Assembly: GCA_947453525.1 (NCBI GenBank)
Contig: CANGHD010000010.1
Coordinates: 1-43,572 of the forward strand
Length of the DNA stretch: 43,572 nt
Direction: 5' to 3'
Source of the DNA: Paracoccaceae bacterium
GTDB lineage: Bacteria; Pseudomonadota; Alphaproteobacteria; Rhodobacterales; Rhodobacteraceae
This document shows positions 17,660 through 28,526 of the stretch, piece by piece (position 1 is the first letter of the stretch; every line of letters begins with the position of its first letter). The position numbers and the translations under genes are program-made. The notes under the pieces are model-generated. The model had not been told where the DNA came from, ran no database searches, and worked only from the letters and a program-made list of their open reading frames with translations.

Positions 17660-19089
17660 TGACCGGCGCGGTCCAGCAGCTTTTCCTCTGCGTCGTAGAT
17701 TTCCACCTGCAGCGGCATCTGGCCCAAGGCATGGGTGGCGCAGGACAGGCAGGGGTCATAGGCGCGGATCGCCACTTCGATGTGGTTCAGCATGCCTTCC
17801 GTGATCTTGGACTGGCCGGACAGATGGGTGATCGCCACGTCCTTGACCGCCCGGTTCATGCCCTCGTTGTTGTGCGTGGTCGAGACAATCAGGTTGCAAT
17901 AGGTCACCTGATCGTTCTCATCGACCTTGTAATGGTGGATCAGATTGCCGCGCGGCGCCTCGATCACCCCCACACCCTCATACCGCCGCTCACCCACCGC
18001 CCGCAGGTCGGTGCCTTGCAGGTCGGGGTCATGCAGCAGCTCGCGAATTTTCTCGACGCAATGCACCACCTCGATCATCCGAGCCCAGTGGTTTGCCAGA
18101 GTGGAGTGATTCAGTTTGCCACCCGAATACGCTTTCAGCGCGCCGTGGGCCTCATTGGCCAACGGCGTGTCGATGAAATCGGCCGTGTTCATCCGGGCCA
18201 GGGGACCGACGCGATACCAGCCGGTTTCTGGCCCCAGTTCCTTGATGAAGGGGAACTTCATGTAGGACCATGACCGCACATCCTCGACGATATGCCTGTG
18301 GTAGTCGTTGTAGTTCAGCATGTCGAAGATCGGCGCGCCATCCGGAGTCAGCGCCCGCATCTTGCCGTGGTACAGGTCCAGCGCGCCGTCTTCGCGCACG
18401 ATGGACATGTGGTTGGACGGGAAAGAGCCGAAACTGTCGACCAGCGCCCGGTGATCCTCGACATAGCCTCGAGCGATGGCCAAAGCGCCTTGCGACCACT
18501 CCAGCATCTGATCGGCCTGCGATAGGAAGCGATCCCGCGTGGCAATGTCCAGATTGCGGTTGATGCCGCCCGGAATGGCCCCGGTGCCGTGGATCTTCTT
18601 GCCGGCGGTGGCCTCTATGATCTCTTGCCCGAACTTGCGCATCAATACCGCGCGCAGGCCAAGTTCCGGGTTCTGGCGGATCACCTCGAAGATGTTGCGC
18701 TTGGCAAAGTCTGACCCGAAGCCGAAGAGCAGGTCAGGCGCGGCGAGGTGGAAGAAGTGCAGCACATGGCTTTGCATCACCTGGCCGTAGTGCATCAGGC
18801 GGCGCATCTTCTCCGCCGTCGGCGGCAGCACGTCCACCCCCACGATCTGGTCCATCGCCTTGGCTGCCGCCAGATGGTGGCTGACCGGGCAGATGCCGCA
18901 CAGGCGCTGCACGATGACCGGCACCTCCCACAGCAGGCGTCCCCGGATGAAACGTTCAAAGCCGCGGAACTCGACGATATGAAGGCGGGCTTCGTCGACG
19001 TTGTTGTTCTCATCCAGATGGATGGTGACCTTGCCATGCCCTTCAACCCGGGTGACGGGCGAGATTTCGATCAGTCTGCTCTCGGCCAT
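17650..19089 (-). CDS. hoxH: NAD-reducing bidirectional [NiFe] hydrogenase large subunit
   Basis: L1 motif RLCGICPVSHH, L2 motif DPCLSCATHALGQM with C-terminal extension typical of protease-processed large subunits. Confidence 0.95.
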   Translation of the reverse strand: MAESRLIEISPVTRVEGHGKVTIHLDENNNVDEARLHIVEFRGFERFIRGRLLWEVPVIVQRLCGICPVSHHLAAAKAMDQIVGVDVLPPTAEKMRRLMHYGQVMQSHVLHFFHLAAPDLLFGFGSDFAKRNIFEVIRQNPELGLRAVLMRKFGQEIIEATAGKKIHGTGAIPGGINRNLDIATRDRFLSQADQMLEWSQGALAIARGYVEDHRALVDSFGSFPSNHMSIVREDGALDLYHGKMRALTPDGAPIFDMLNYNDYHRHIVEDVRSWSYMKFPFIKELGPETGWYRVGPLARMNTADFIDTPLANEAHGALKAYSGGKLNHSTLANHWARMIEVVHCVEKIRELLHDPDLQGTDLRAVGERRYEGVGVIEAPRGNLIHHYKVDENDQVTYCNLIVSTTHNNEGMNRAVKDVAITHLSGQSKITEGMLNHIEVAIRAYDPCLSCATHALGQMPLQVEIYDAEEKLLDRAGQCL

Positions 19090-19101
19090 GATGTCACCTT
19101 T

Positions 19102-19683
19102 CTAATCGAAACGCAGGGTTGCGCGGTCAAATCCGGCAAATTTGCCGGTCAAGAGCCCGGCCAGCGTGTTGAAGATGACATCGCCCGAGGGCGCGCAGCC
19201 GGGGATCTGGTAGTCGATATCGACGATTTCGTTGCAGGGATAAACCCGGTCGAGCACCAAGGGCAGCACCGGGTCATTCGGGATCAACCGCGTGGTGTTG
19301 CGCAGGTAAGGGCCAGAGATATAGGCCTCCTCCAGACACTCCCGCAGCGGCTCGCCCGAGTGCATGATGGCATTCCGCATCGCAGGCAGGCCACCCATGA
19401 TGGCGCATTGGCCCAAGGCAATCAGCACGTCGCAGTTCTTGCGGAACTCCAAGAGGGTGTGGACGTTTTCCTCGTTGCAGCAGCCGCCCTCAATGATGCC
19501 GATGTCGCAACGCTGGGTGAAGGTCTTGATGTCGGTCAGCGGAGAGCGGTCGAAATCGACCAGCCCCATCAAGGTGATCAATCGCTCGTCAATGTCCAGA
19601 ATGGCCATGTGGCAGCCAAAACAACCCGCAAGCGAGACAGTTGCAACCCGAGCCTTGCGCGGGTCGACCAAGGTTTCTGTCAT
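19102..19683 (-). CDS. hoxY: NAD-reducing [NiFe] hydrogenase small subunit
   Basis: ATVSLAGCFGCHMAILDID, EGGCCNEENV, GQCAIMGGLPAMRN, PGCAPSGDVI. Confidence 0.95.
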   Translation of the reverse strand: MTETLVDPRKARVATVSLAGCFGCHMAILDIDERLITLMGLVDFDRSPLTDIKTFTQRCDIGIIEGGCCNEENVHTLLEFRKNCDVLIALGQCAIMGGLPAMRNAIMHSGEPLRECLEEAYISGPYLRNTTRLIPNDPVLPLVLDRVYPCNEIVDIDYQIPGCAPSGDVIFNTLAGLLTGKFAGFDRATLRFD

Positions 19684-20387
19684 TTTGATTTCTCCTCGAT
19701 CTCATGCCCGATCAGGCCGTGGTCGAAGTGCCTCGCACCGATTGGCATCCGGAAGCCCTCGTTCTTGCGGATGATGCAGCCGACCGGGCAGACCGACATG
19801 GCCTTGTCGGTCAGGGCCGCATCAGTATCGGCCAGGTTGTCACCGTTCACCGCCACCCGCCGGTGGATGCCGCGCCCGACATAGCCGAAGACGCCCTTGC
19901 CATCGACATCCTGCGACGCGCGAATGCACCGCCCGCAGGAAATGCAGCGGTTGGTGTCCAAGGCGATGTCCGGGTGCGAGGCATCCAGATCTCGGCAGGG
20001 TTCCAGATAAGGAAAGCGCGTTGGCGCGGTCATTTCCAGCCGGTAGGCCATCGCCTGCAATTCGCAATTGCCGCTTTTCTCGCAGATGGGACACAGGTGG
20101 TTGCCTTCGTGGAACAGCATCTCAACAAGATCTCGGCGTACGCGGTTGCGTGCGTCGGTGTTGTTCTCCACCTCGATTCCCGGTTCCGCCGGCTGGGTGC
20201 AGGAGGAGACCGAGCGCCCACCAGTCTTCACCGTACAAACCCGGCAGCCACCCTGATGGCGCAACCCGTCGACATCGCAGAGGCGCGGGATATAGATGCC
20301 TGCCGCGTCCGCAGCTTCCATGATGGTCTGGCCGGGGTTGGCGGTGACCTCGACCCCGTCGATGTGGAAGCTGAAGGGATCACTCAT
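19680..20387 (-). CDS. hoxU: Hydrogenase diaphorase Fe-S subunit
   Basis: 2Fe-2S plus NuoG-like motifs: CDVDGLRHQGGCRVCTV, EGNHLCPICEKSGNCELQ, NRCISCGRCIRASQ. Confidence 0.95.
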   Translation of the reverse strand: MSDPFSFHIDGVEVTANPGQTIMEAADAAGIYIPRLCDVDGLRHQGGCRVCTVKTGGRSVSSCTQPAEPGIEVENNTDARNRVRRDLVEMLFHEGNHLCPICEKSGNCELQAMAYRLEMTAPTRFPYLEPCRDLDASHPDIALDTNRCISCGRCIRASQDVDGKGVFGYVGRGIHRRVAVNGDNLADTDAALTDKAMSVCPVGCIIRKNEGFRMPIGARHFDHGLIGHEIEEKSK

Positions 20388-22288
20388 TTGCTGTAATCCT
20401 TGTCGAAGATGTATGACCGCCGCTTGGCAATGTCGCGGGCGCCGTCCAGCGCCGCCTGAATACTGAACGTCGCCTTCACGCCATCGACCGTGGGCCTGGT
20501 CAGCGCGGCATAGACCAGCGGGAAGTTCTTCAGGCTGGTCAGCACCGGGTTGGGTGAGGTCATGCCGAGCCCGCAGCGGCTGGTCTCGATGATCGTGTCG
20601 GACAGGTCTTTCAGATATTGGATGTCGTCGTCATTGGCCTGCCCCTTGCGGAACTTTTCGATGGCCTTCTTCAGGAACACATTCCCAACCCGGCAGGGCG
20701 TGCAATAGCCGCAGCTTTCGTGGACGAAGAAGGACATGTAATAGTCGACGATCTCCAGAATATTCCTGTGCGCGTTGAAGACGATGACGGCACCGCCGGT
20801 GGCGAGGTCTTCAAAGCACAGTCGCCGGTCGTAGCTGTCTCGCCCGACCATCGTGCCGCTTGGACCGCCCACCTGCACCGCCGCCGCATCGCTGGCCCCG
20901 GCCAGCGCCAGCAACTCGCGCAGCGGCGTGCCGTAAGGCAGCTCGTAGATGCCCGGACGCGCGCAATCGCCAGAAATGGAGAACAGCTTGGTGCCGTGGC
21001 TCTTGTCCGTCCCCATGCCGTGGAACCACGCGGCGCCTTGGCCAAGAATGCGGGCGGCATGGGCAAAGGTCTCGACGTTGTTGACCACGGTCGGATAGCC
21101 CAAATAGCCGCGTGTCACCGGGAAGGGGGGCCGTGTCTTTGGTTCGCCCGGCAGTCCCTCGCAGGACGAGATCATCGCACCCTCTTCGCCGCAGATATAG
21201 GCGCCGGCGCCCATCTGGATGCGGATGTCGAAATCAAAGCCGGGCTGACCAAGGATATCCTTGCCCAGCACGCCACGGGCGCGGCGGGCGGCCAGAACCT
21301 CCTCCAGATGCGCGCGCAGATAGGCATATTCGCCGCGCAGGTATATTATCCCCTCGCGCGCGTTTACGGCCTTGGCGGCGATGGTCATGCCTTCAAACGC
21401 CAGATCGGCGCGCTCGGTCAGGATCACGCGGTCCTTGAAGGTGCCCGGCTCGCCCTCATCCGCGTTGCAGATGATGAACCGCTTCGCGCCAGGGGCGACG
21501 GCGGCGAAATGCCATTTGCGTTCCGAGACAAAACCAGCCCCGCCACAGCCCCGCAGACCGCTGACCTCTACCGTGTGGATGATCTCGGTCCGGGTCAGTT
21601 CCAGCGCCGTCTGCAGCCCGGCATCCATCGGCACGAGCCCAAGCAGCACAGCACCCGGCAGCCGGATAGTGTCGTCCACCATTGCCTTGGCCCGCTGATA
21701 GGGCGACAGGGCGGCAAATCCATCGACAAGCGCCTCGCCCGGAGCAGTCCCCTTCTTCAACTTGCGGGCAATTTCGGTCGCGCGCGCGGGCGTCAGCCGC
21801 GTCGCCACCACGTCATTGATCATCGCCGCCGGGGCTTGGTCGCACATCCCGATACAGGGCGTCATCTCAAGCGAGAAGGCCCCGTCGGCCGAGGTCTGAC
21901 CAAGCTTCACCCCGAGTTCTGCCTCAAAGACCGCCACCACGGCATCAAGGCCGTTGAAACGGTCAATGATGTCATCGCAGATCCGGATGGTGACCCGGCC
22001 TTTCTGGGTCCGCGACAGGAAGCTGTAAAAGCTGGCCACCCCTTCAACCGCGATCCGCGTCAGGCCAACGGATTCGGCGATGGCCTGCATGGCGTTTGGC
22101 GAAATCCAACGGTCGGTCTCCTGAACGGACAGAAGGATATCCAGCATCCGGTACCGGTCATTGCCAAACCGGGCGCAAATTTCCACGACATTGGCCTGCC
22201 CGTCCGGGGCTGGCTGGGAGGAGATGTTCATGCCTGCTCCGCCTTCATGACGTTCCTGCGACCGGAAAAGCCGCAGCGACTCCGACAT
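20384..22288 (-). CDS. hoxF: Hydrogenase diaphorase flavoprotein subunit with N-terminal NuoE/HoxE-like domain (alternative start 22231)
   Basis: N-terminal GVASFYSFLSRTQKGRVTIRICDD, TPCIGMCDQAP; C-terminal GLRGCGGAGFVSERKW, CNADEGEPGTFKDR, ESCGYCTPCRVG. Confidence 0.95.
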   Translation of the reverse strand: MSESLRLFRSQERHEGGAGMNISSQPAPDGQANVVEICARFGNDRYRMLDILLSVQETDRWISPNAMQAIAESVGLTRIAVEGVASFYSFLSRTQKGRVTIRICDDIIDRFNGLDAVVAVFEAELGVKLGQTSADGAFSLEMTPCIGMCDQAPAAMINDVVATRLTPARATEIARKLKKGTAPGEALVDGFAALSPYQRAKAMVDDTIRLPGAVLLGLVPMDAGLQTALELTRTEIIHTVEVSGLRGCGGAGFVSERKWHFAAVAPGAKRFIICNADEGEPGTFKDRVILTERADLAFEGMTIAAKAVNAREGIIYLRGEYAYLRAHLEEVLAARRARGVLGKDILGQPGFDFDIRIQMGAGAYICGEEGAMISSCEGLPGEPKTRPPFPVTRGYLGYPTVVNNVETFAHAARILGQGAAWFHGMGTDKSHGTKLFSISGDCARPGIYELPYGTPLRELLALAGASDAAAVQVGGPSGTMVGRDSYDRRLCFEDLATGGAVIVFNAHRNILEIVDYYMSFFVHESCGYCTPCRVGNVFLKKAIEKFRKGQANDDDIQYLKDLSDTIIETSRCGLGMTSPNPVLTSLKNFPLVYAALTRPTVDGVKATFSIQAALDGARDIAKRRSYIFDKDYSK

Positions 22289-23008
22289 AATAGGGACAGC
22301 TTACGACGCGTGACGCCCTGCTCACAATAACTTTGGCAGGTCAGACGCAGCGATCCTTGTGGTTGTGAGGCGGGCGGCAAGTGCGAAGGTTTGCGCAGAC
22401 GGTTGGCACGTGAACCGCAAGACGAAAGCCTCCGCCCCGATGCACCTGCGATTGACGCCAAGCCTGAATGCCCAGCGGCTCACCCCACGAATCGTTGGCC
22501 TTTCTGATGCGCCTGTGGGTCTGCCAACCATCTTCCGAGCGACTGAACGGCGATGGGCCAAAGACCTAGGCCCGAGGATGGCCAGAAGAATCCACGCGGT
22601 AATTCCCAGTCCCGTCAGGGGCCTAGCCCCGGTTCCTGCACCTTCCGCGATTGATTTTCAGGATGCCCTGAAGGCTCCTAGGAATGTCCGGCAGGATCAG
22701 GTTTGCGAGGTCCGGGTCATTACCCTGCATCTGAGCCGCCGGACCAAAATGGCCGTCCGCAGTCACCGGCATCGGAAGGAACGCACCAAGCCCCCGCCGT
22801 GGGCGGGCAGAGGATGCCGGAACTGGCAACTGGGTGTTTAACCCCCACACCGTCGGGATGCTTTTGAGGAACGCACCGCACCGCGACAACAGGTCGCAGC
22901 CTTTTCCGTTTGCGGCACGGACCCAAGCCGCCGGTCGCCGTCACATGACGCGGATATGTGCAGCATGTGGCTTGGGGTCAAGAGCCACATGTCAAGCAAC
23001 ACAATCGG

Positions 23009-23545
23009 TCAGATTGCCGCCAGGCTGCCCTCGCCTTGCTGCGGCAATGGGCCTGCGCGCAGGGCGGCGTTTTCGGCCGAGATGCGCCGGGTCAGGACTG
23101 CGGCGTTGGCGAGAGAGAAGAGCGTCGTCACCTCGGGTAGTCCGAGGCAAGGCGGCAGCACTGCAATCTCGGCCACCACAACGGTGTCGTCGGGATGCGA
23201 CGGCCAGCGGTATGGACCGGACCAGATCAGCGGCACACCGGGCAGGGTGATGATCCTTGCGGCTTGGAAAAGCAGGAACAGGGCCAGCCAGCCGGGATGC
23301 ACTTCGGCATCGGCGCCAAGTGTCCAAAGCGATGCAAGCCTAGCTGCATGCAACAGCACGATCTGCCGGTCGTGGCTGGCTGCAATCTTGGCCAGCAGGG
23401 CGGCCGCGTTGCGGCGCGCCAGCCAAAGCTCGGCCCGCTCTGCTGTGACGCGGGCGCGCACAAGGGCTGCGAAGATCAGGCCGTCCGCACCAGCGACACG
23501 CATCTGGCTGTGAGGACCGGACCCATCGCGGTCAGAACCGTGCAC
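23009..23545 (-). pseudogene. Isoprenylcysteine carboxyl methyltransferase-family protein, probably degraded
   Basis: AELWLARRNAAALLAK..IVLLHAARLASLWTLGA..QAARIITLPGVPLIWSGPYRWPSHPDDTVVVAEIAVLPPCLGLP; the segment expected between QAAR and IITLPG appears deleted and the HPN motif reads HPD. Confidence 0.6.
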
Positions 23546-24270
23546 CGGGGCAGTTTGGACTGCGCCAATTGGTCCAGAACGAGCAGGGCGGTCGGCGCGG
23601 ACATGTTGCCGCTATCGGTCGCACATTGCGTTCGTGGTCCAAAGCGCCCTCGTCCAGAGACAAGGCCACCTCAAGCGCCCTGACCACCTTCCCCCCGCCG
23701 GGAAGGCAGACACAGCGGTCGACATCGTTCACCTGGATCTCGTGACGTCGCAGGATGCCCGTCACCGCCAGTCCCAAGTTTTGGGCGGCAAAAGGCGGGA
23801 TGGCGCGGTCGAAGATGACGCCAAGCCCGGTGTCATCGACGTTCCACCCCATCATATCCGGCAAGTCCGGCCAAGTGCGGTCAGACCCTGCCGGGCTACC
23901 AGAAACACCCGGAACACCGCCGAGAAAGCGGCCGGTATCTGCGTACTCCCGGAAGCGCCCAGCTGGGCCTACGACCGGCCCAGAACGGCAAAGCTGTCCA
24001 AGGCCGCAGAGCCGACCGGAACCAGCGTGAACCCCCGCAGAAAGCCAGCGCATGGACAAGGTGCCCGTGAGCAATGCGGTCAGGGAAAAACCAGCATCTC
24101 GGCAATCAGGCGGGCGGTCTGGGTCCAGCGCAACGGATCCGGGCTGACCGCCGGCCTGGCCTGCGCGTCGGGCAACGCGGTCGCCAGGAACTGTACATCC
24201 AGACTGGCGGCGGACATGCCAGCGCGTACGGTGGCAAAGCCGGCTCACGTGGGTCTTGGAAACTTTGTCG
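23532..24270 (-). pseudogene. Type III polyketide synthase (chalcone/alkylresorcinol synthase-like), frameshifted
   Basis: MMGWNVDDTGLGVIFDRAIPPFAAQNLGLAVTGILRRHEIQVNDVDRCVCLPGGGKVVRALEVALSLDEGALDHERNV; upstream portion only recoverable across frames. Confidence 0.75.
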
Positions 24271-24296
24271 GCCTGGCGATGGTTCGGGTGACAGGG

Positions 24297-24461
24297 TCAC
24301 ATCCGGCCGGTCAAAACCAGCACGACGATCACGATCAGGACGACCCCGATCACACCGACCCCGCCGTGGCCATAGCCATAGCCATAGCCTCCGACATAGC
24401 CGCTGAACCCGCCCAACAGGGCGATGACAAGAAGAACAATCAGAATTGTGCCGAGAGACAT
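24297..24461 (-). CDS. Small DUF3309-like membrane protein (below the ORF-track length cut-off)
   Basis: Translation MSLGTILIVLLVIALLGGFSGYVGGYGYGYGHGGVGVIGVVLIVIVVLVLTGRM*. Confidence 0.8.
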   Translation of the reverse strand: MSLGTILIVLLVIALLGGFSGYVGGYGYGYGHGGVGVIGVVLIVIVVLVLTGRM

Positions 24462-24721
24462 GAGGGTGGTCCTTTTGATTCACAGCGGATTGAGAGCGGT
24501 TTTGACCGTGCCGGAATGCTGCCCGATCCGAACCGACACGGCGGTCATCGAGGCCAGCATCACATTCTGGTCGTCTTGCATCGGGTCTTTCTTTCTCACA
24601 TGCAATGAACGCCGAAAACGGCGATAGGTTCCCGATCAATCGCAAATGAGTTGACCCATCCTCTCTGGGCGCAAGTCTCGCGAGTCCGGCAGTTCCCCGG
24701 AAAGCGTCAGGATCGGTGTCT

Positions 24722-24958
24722 TCAAGGGCGGCGGACCGAATTGTGGCCATCAATGATCTTGTGGATCAAGGCGGCTGCCGCTGCGTGGGAGGCCGTTTGC
24801 CCGTCGCTGCTTGGTGTCGCCTCCAAAATCTTGGCCGCATCCCTCAGCACACCGACGATCGTGTGTTCGGGCATCACGTTGCGGTCGTTCAATGCCAAAA
24901 GAAGCGACTCACACACGGCCAAGGCGGCGAGTCCTGCAATGTCCGGCGCGTTGCTCAT
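24722..24958 (-). CDS. Small hypothetical protein
   Basis: 78-aa ORF MSNAPDIAGLAALAVCESLLLALNDRNVMPEHTIVGVLRDAAKILEATPS... Confidence 0.6.
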   Translation of the reverse strand: MSNAPDIAGLAALAVCESLLLALNDRNVMPEHTIVGVLRDAAKILEATPSSDGQTASHAAAAALIHKIIDGHNSVRRP

Positions 24959-25268
24959 GTGATTTCATCCCAATGGAATTGCTCGGTTGCAAGACCGGGC
25001 AGCCGGCGGTCTGATGTCGAACTTACCAGACCGGACCTTATCCTAGCTGATCTGTAGCAGCCGCCACCGCAATCTTACACAAACTGGCTCTATCCGAGGT
25101 GTCCGGCCTGTGGGGCGGACCGGCCCGCAGAGTTCCGCCCGGATCGAGTGGCCGCCGTACGCCGTTAGCCCGCGGCTTGTAAGGGCAAGGCCGATCCGGC
25201 ATATGCACTGGCGGGCGGCGGAGGCCTGCCCTGCGGGCAAATGCGCGGAACTTGGCAAGGATACCGGA

Positions 25269-26214
25269 ATGCAGGCTGGGAAAAAGGTTCCCGTGACCGG
25301 CGCCGATGGTTTCATCGGCTCGCGTCTGGTGGAATCTCCGGTGCGAAGCGGTTACCAGACGCGGGCGTTGGTGGCTCATAACTCGCTCAACAGCTGAGGT
25401 TGGCGGGACGGGATCGCCCCGAAACCCGAACCGAGGCCGAAGTGATTTCGGGCGCTATCCGCGATGCGCAGTGCGTGGAACAGGCGAGGCCGTGCTGCAT
25501 CTGGCCGCACTGATCGCCATTTCCTAAAGCTATCGCGCCCCCGCCAGCTCTGAGGAAACCAACATCACCGGCCGCCTGAACGTGGTGTAAGCCGCACACC
25601 GGCTCGGTACGGCGCGGGTGGTCTGCTCGTCGATCTCCGAGGTCCAGGGCACAGCCCAGTTCGTGCCGATCACCAAAGCTCACCCCTCAACACCCAATTG
25701 CCCTATGCGGCGACCAAGGTTGCCGCCGATCAATTGGTGTTGTCGTTTCACAAGTCCTTCAGCACGTCCGTCACGGTGCTGCGCCCCTTCAACGCCTACG
25801 GCTCCCCGCAATCAGCGCGGTCCGTCATTCCCACCATCACAAGTCATATCGCCGCAGGCCACCGCCAGATTAAGCTGGGCGCACTGACGCCGAAGCGCGA
25901 CTTCACCTCCGTGCGCGACACCGCGCAGGGCTTCATCCAAGCGATGAATTGCGATCCCGCCCTCGGCTGCGTCGTCAACATCGGCAGTGGATTTGAAATC
26001 TTCATCGCCGAGGGGATGGGGGTGGAGGTCGAGGTCCTGCCCGACCCCACCCGATTGCAGCCAGAAGCGAGCGAGGTCGAACGCCTCTTCGCCGGGGTCG
26101 TACGGGCCAAATCCCTGTTCAACGCGGCCCCCGCTTACGAAGGCCGCGACGGCGGATTGGTTCGGCGACCCGGCCAATCCGACAATGTACCGGACCGACC
26201 GTTTCAACGACTGA
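25269..26214 (+). pseudogene. legB: NAD-dependent epimerase/dehydratase (LegB-like, UDP-GlcNAc 4,6-dehydratase)
   Basis: MQAGKKVPVTGADGFIGSRLVE ... stops ... LPYAATKVAADQLVLSFHKSFSTSVTVLRPFNAYGSPQSARSVIPTI...NIGSGFEI ... MYRTDRFND* in several frames. Confidence 0.85.
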
Positions 26215-26226
26215 AAGGGGCAAAGC

Positions 26227-27401
26227 TTGGGCCAATCCTTCGAAGCCGAGATCGTTGCAAGGGTCCGCCGCGTCACCGGCGCGTCAGCCAGCATGATCCC
26301 CCCGCATGCCCCCTTGTTTGCCAGGCGCGCGTGGAAACTGGTCAAGGACTGCCTTGATACCGGCTGGGTGTCCTCGGTGGGCTCTCATGTTGACCGGTTT
26401 GTGCAACTGGTGGCCGAAGCCAGCGGTGTGCGGTTCGGCGTTGCCGTGGGGCAGGGCACGGCGGCGCCGCAGATTGCGCTGCTGCTGGCCGGGGGTGCGG
26501 CGGGGGACGTAGTTGTGGTCCCCACGCTGACTTTTGCGGCCAACGCCAATGCTGTCGTCTAAGCCGGAGCCTGCTGCACCTGGTGGACTCCGAGGCCACC
26601 ACGCTTGGCCTCGATCCGGCTTCTTTGGCCGCGCTTCTGGACCATATCGCCACCTGCAGTCCGGCAGTCCCGATCAACCGCGACACCGGGCGGCGGACTG
26701 CGGCCCTGGTGCCAGTGTTTGTGTTCGGCTTTCCGGTCGACATGGCGCCCTTGCTGACACTCGCCTCCGAGTGGAACCTGACCGTGGTCGAGGGTGCTGC
26801 TGAAAGCCTCGGCAGCACCTATCACGACTTGAACTGCGCCAGTTTCGGGCGGCTGGCCACCCTGTCTTTCAGCGGCAACAACATCATTGCCACCCGTGGC
26901 GGTGGGGCGATCGGGACGGATGACGCAGCACTCGCCCGCCGTGCAAAGCTTTTGTCCGCCACCGCCAAGGGACCGCACAGGTGGGACTTCTTCCGTAACG
27001 AGACAGTCTACAATTACCGCTTGCCCAACCTCAACGCTGCCCTCGGTGTGGCCCAGTTTGAACAACTGCCACAGCCCCTTGCAGCCAAACGCCGTCTGGC
27101 CGAGCGGTATGCGGGCAGCCTCGCCGGGTTCGAAAGGGCGCAAATCCTGCAGGAAGCGGAAAGCGCGCGCAGCAACCAATGGCTCAACGCACTTCTGATT
27201 AACCACGATTGGGTATATCGCCGGCATGAGGTTCTTTCGGCCCCAAACGACGCCGGGCTGATGACGCGGCTGATCTGGACCTTGATGCACTGCCTGCCGA
27301 GGTGCCAAGCCCGCCCGCGTGCCGATCTGTCAGTGGCCGAGGATCTCGCGGCGCGGGTGCTGAACTTGCCCTCGTCCGCCAATCTGGTCGGCAAATCATG
27401 A
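26227..27401 (+). pseudogene. legC: DegT/DnrJ/EryC1 aminotransferase (LegC-like)
   Basis: GWVSSVGSHVDRFVQLVAEASGVRFGVAVGQGTAAPQIALLLAG..VPTLTFAANANAVV* (TAA 26560) then frame change to LVDSEATTLGLDPASLAALLDHIA...SFSGNNIIATRGGGAI. Confidence 0.9.
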
Positions 27402-28498
27402 AGGTTCTGGCCGTCAGCGGAACAGGGGAGGATTGGGGGCTGCTTTGCCCGGCTCTGGTGGCGTTGCAGGGCCGAGGCGTTGACGTTGTTCTGAGCCTGA
27501 CCGCCAAGCATCTTGCCCCGGACGACGATCAGGGCCGCGCCGTTGCCGTCTCGGGCTTCCCAAGCTTTCATCGTATCGACATGGGCCTGGCCTCCGACGA
27601 CAGTGCGCGCGCGCCAGGCGACGTCATGGGAGCGAGTCTCGCGGGCATGGCCCGGCTGTTGGCCGAGGTCCGTCGCGATCTGCTTCTGGTCTTGGGGGAC
27701 CGCTATGAAATGCTGGCGATGGTCGCCGCGGCCCTGCAAGCTCGTGTGCCCGTGGCCCATATCGCTGGCGGCGACGTGACCGATGGCGCGTTCGACGACG
27801 TCATTCGCCACGCCACAACCAGACTCTCCGCCCTGCATTTCGTGACCAATGCCGAGGCACGGGCCCGTCTTCTGCAGCTGGGTGAGACTCCTGAGCGCGT
27901 CTTTCTGACTGGCAGCCCCGGCATCGACCCGCTTTTGCAAACCCCGAAGCTGGACCCTGCGACCCTGTTTGCCGATCTGGGTCTGGACCCCGACCCCCGC
28001 CCGGTCTTTCCGGTAACCTTTCATCCGCCGACTTTTCGCCCAATGCCACTTCTCAAAGCCGGGCCCGCTGGCCGCACTCGACGCGTTCCCCAAGGCCTCT
28101 GTCATCGTCACCGGCAGCAATGCCGACCCCGGCGCGCGGAAAACCGACACCTTGATGTAGACTTGGGTCTTGAAGCGGCAGAACGCCACCTTCCGCACCT
28201 CTCTCGGCTCGCAACGCTGTGTCTCGGCACTGGCGCAGGTCGACGTGGTGATCGGCAATTCCTCCAGCGGGCATTACGAGGCGCCATCGTGGCGCCTGCC
28301 CACCGTGAAGGTCGGCGACCGTCAGGCCCGCCGTCCGTATGGTGGATTGTGTGCCGGAAACCGCGGCGATTTTGCGCGCCATCGCGACGGCTTTGGCAAA
28401 GGGTCGCCAAACTGGGACCACAAATCCTTATGGAGATGGCAAAGCCGCGCGGGGTCTTGCAGATTTCATCGCACGGCAGGATCATCCCGGCATTTTGA
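27398..28498 (+). pseudogene. legG: UDP-GlcNAc 2-epimerase, hydrolysing (NeuC/LegG-like)
   Basis: VSGTGEDWGLLCPALVAL..DLLLVLGDRYEMLAMVAAALQARVPVAHIAGGDVTDGAFDDVIRHATTRLSALHFVTN; frame lost about 28050; VDVVIGNSSSGHYEAP recovered in another frame. Confidence 0.9.
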
Positions 28499-28526
28499 AC
28501 CGGAAATCCTTTAAGGACTTGGGCCA

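Noticed and set aside
18748-19884. 378-aa plus-strand ORF opposite hoxY/hoxH
   Set aside because: Antisense shadow; H/Q/R-rich composition typical of GC-rich spurious ORFs.
20618-22330. 570-aa plus-strand ORF opposite hoxF
   Set aside because: Antisense shadow of hoxF; no domain-like sequence.
22360-22440. Possible sigma-54-like element tggcacgtgaaccgc upstream of hoxF
   Set aside because: It points away from hoxF on the plus strand and matches the -12 element poorly.
22300-22960. ORFs between hoxF and the ICMT remnant
   Set aside because: Translations in all frames are low-complexity with no recognisable motif; left unannotated.
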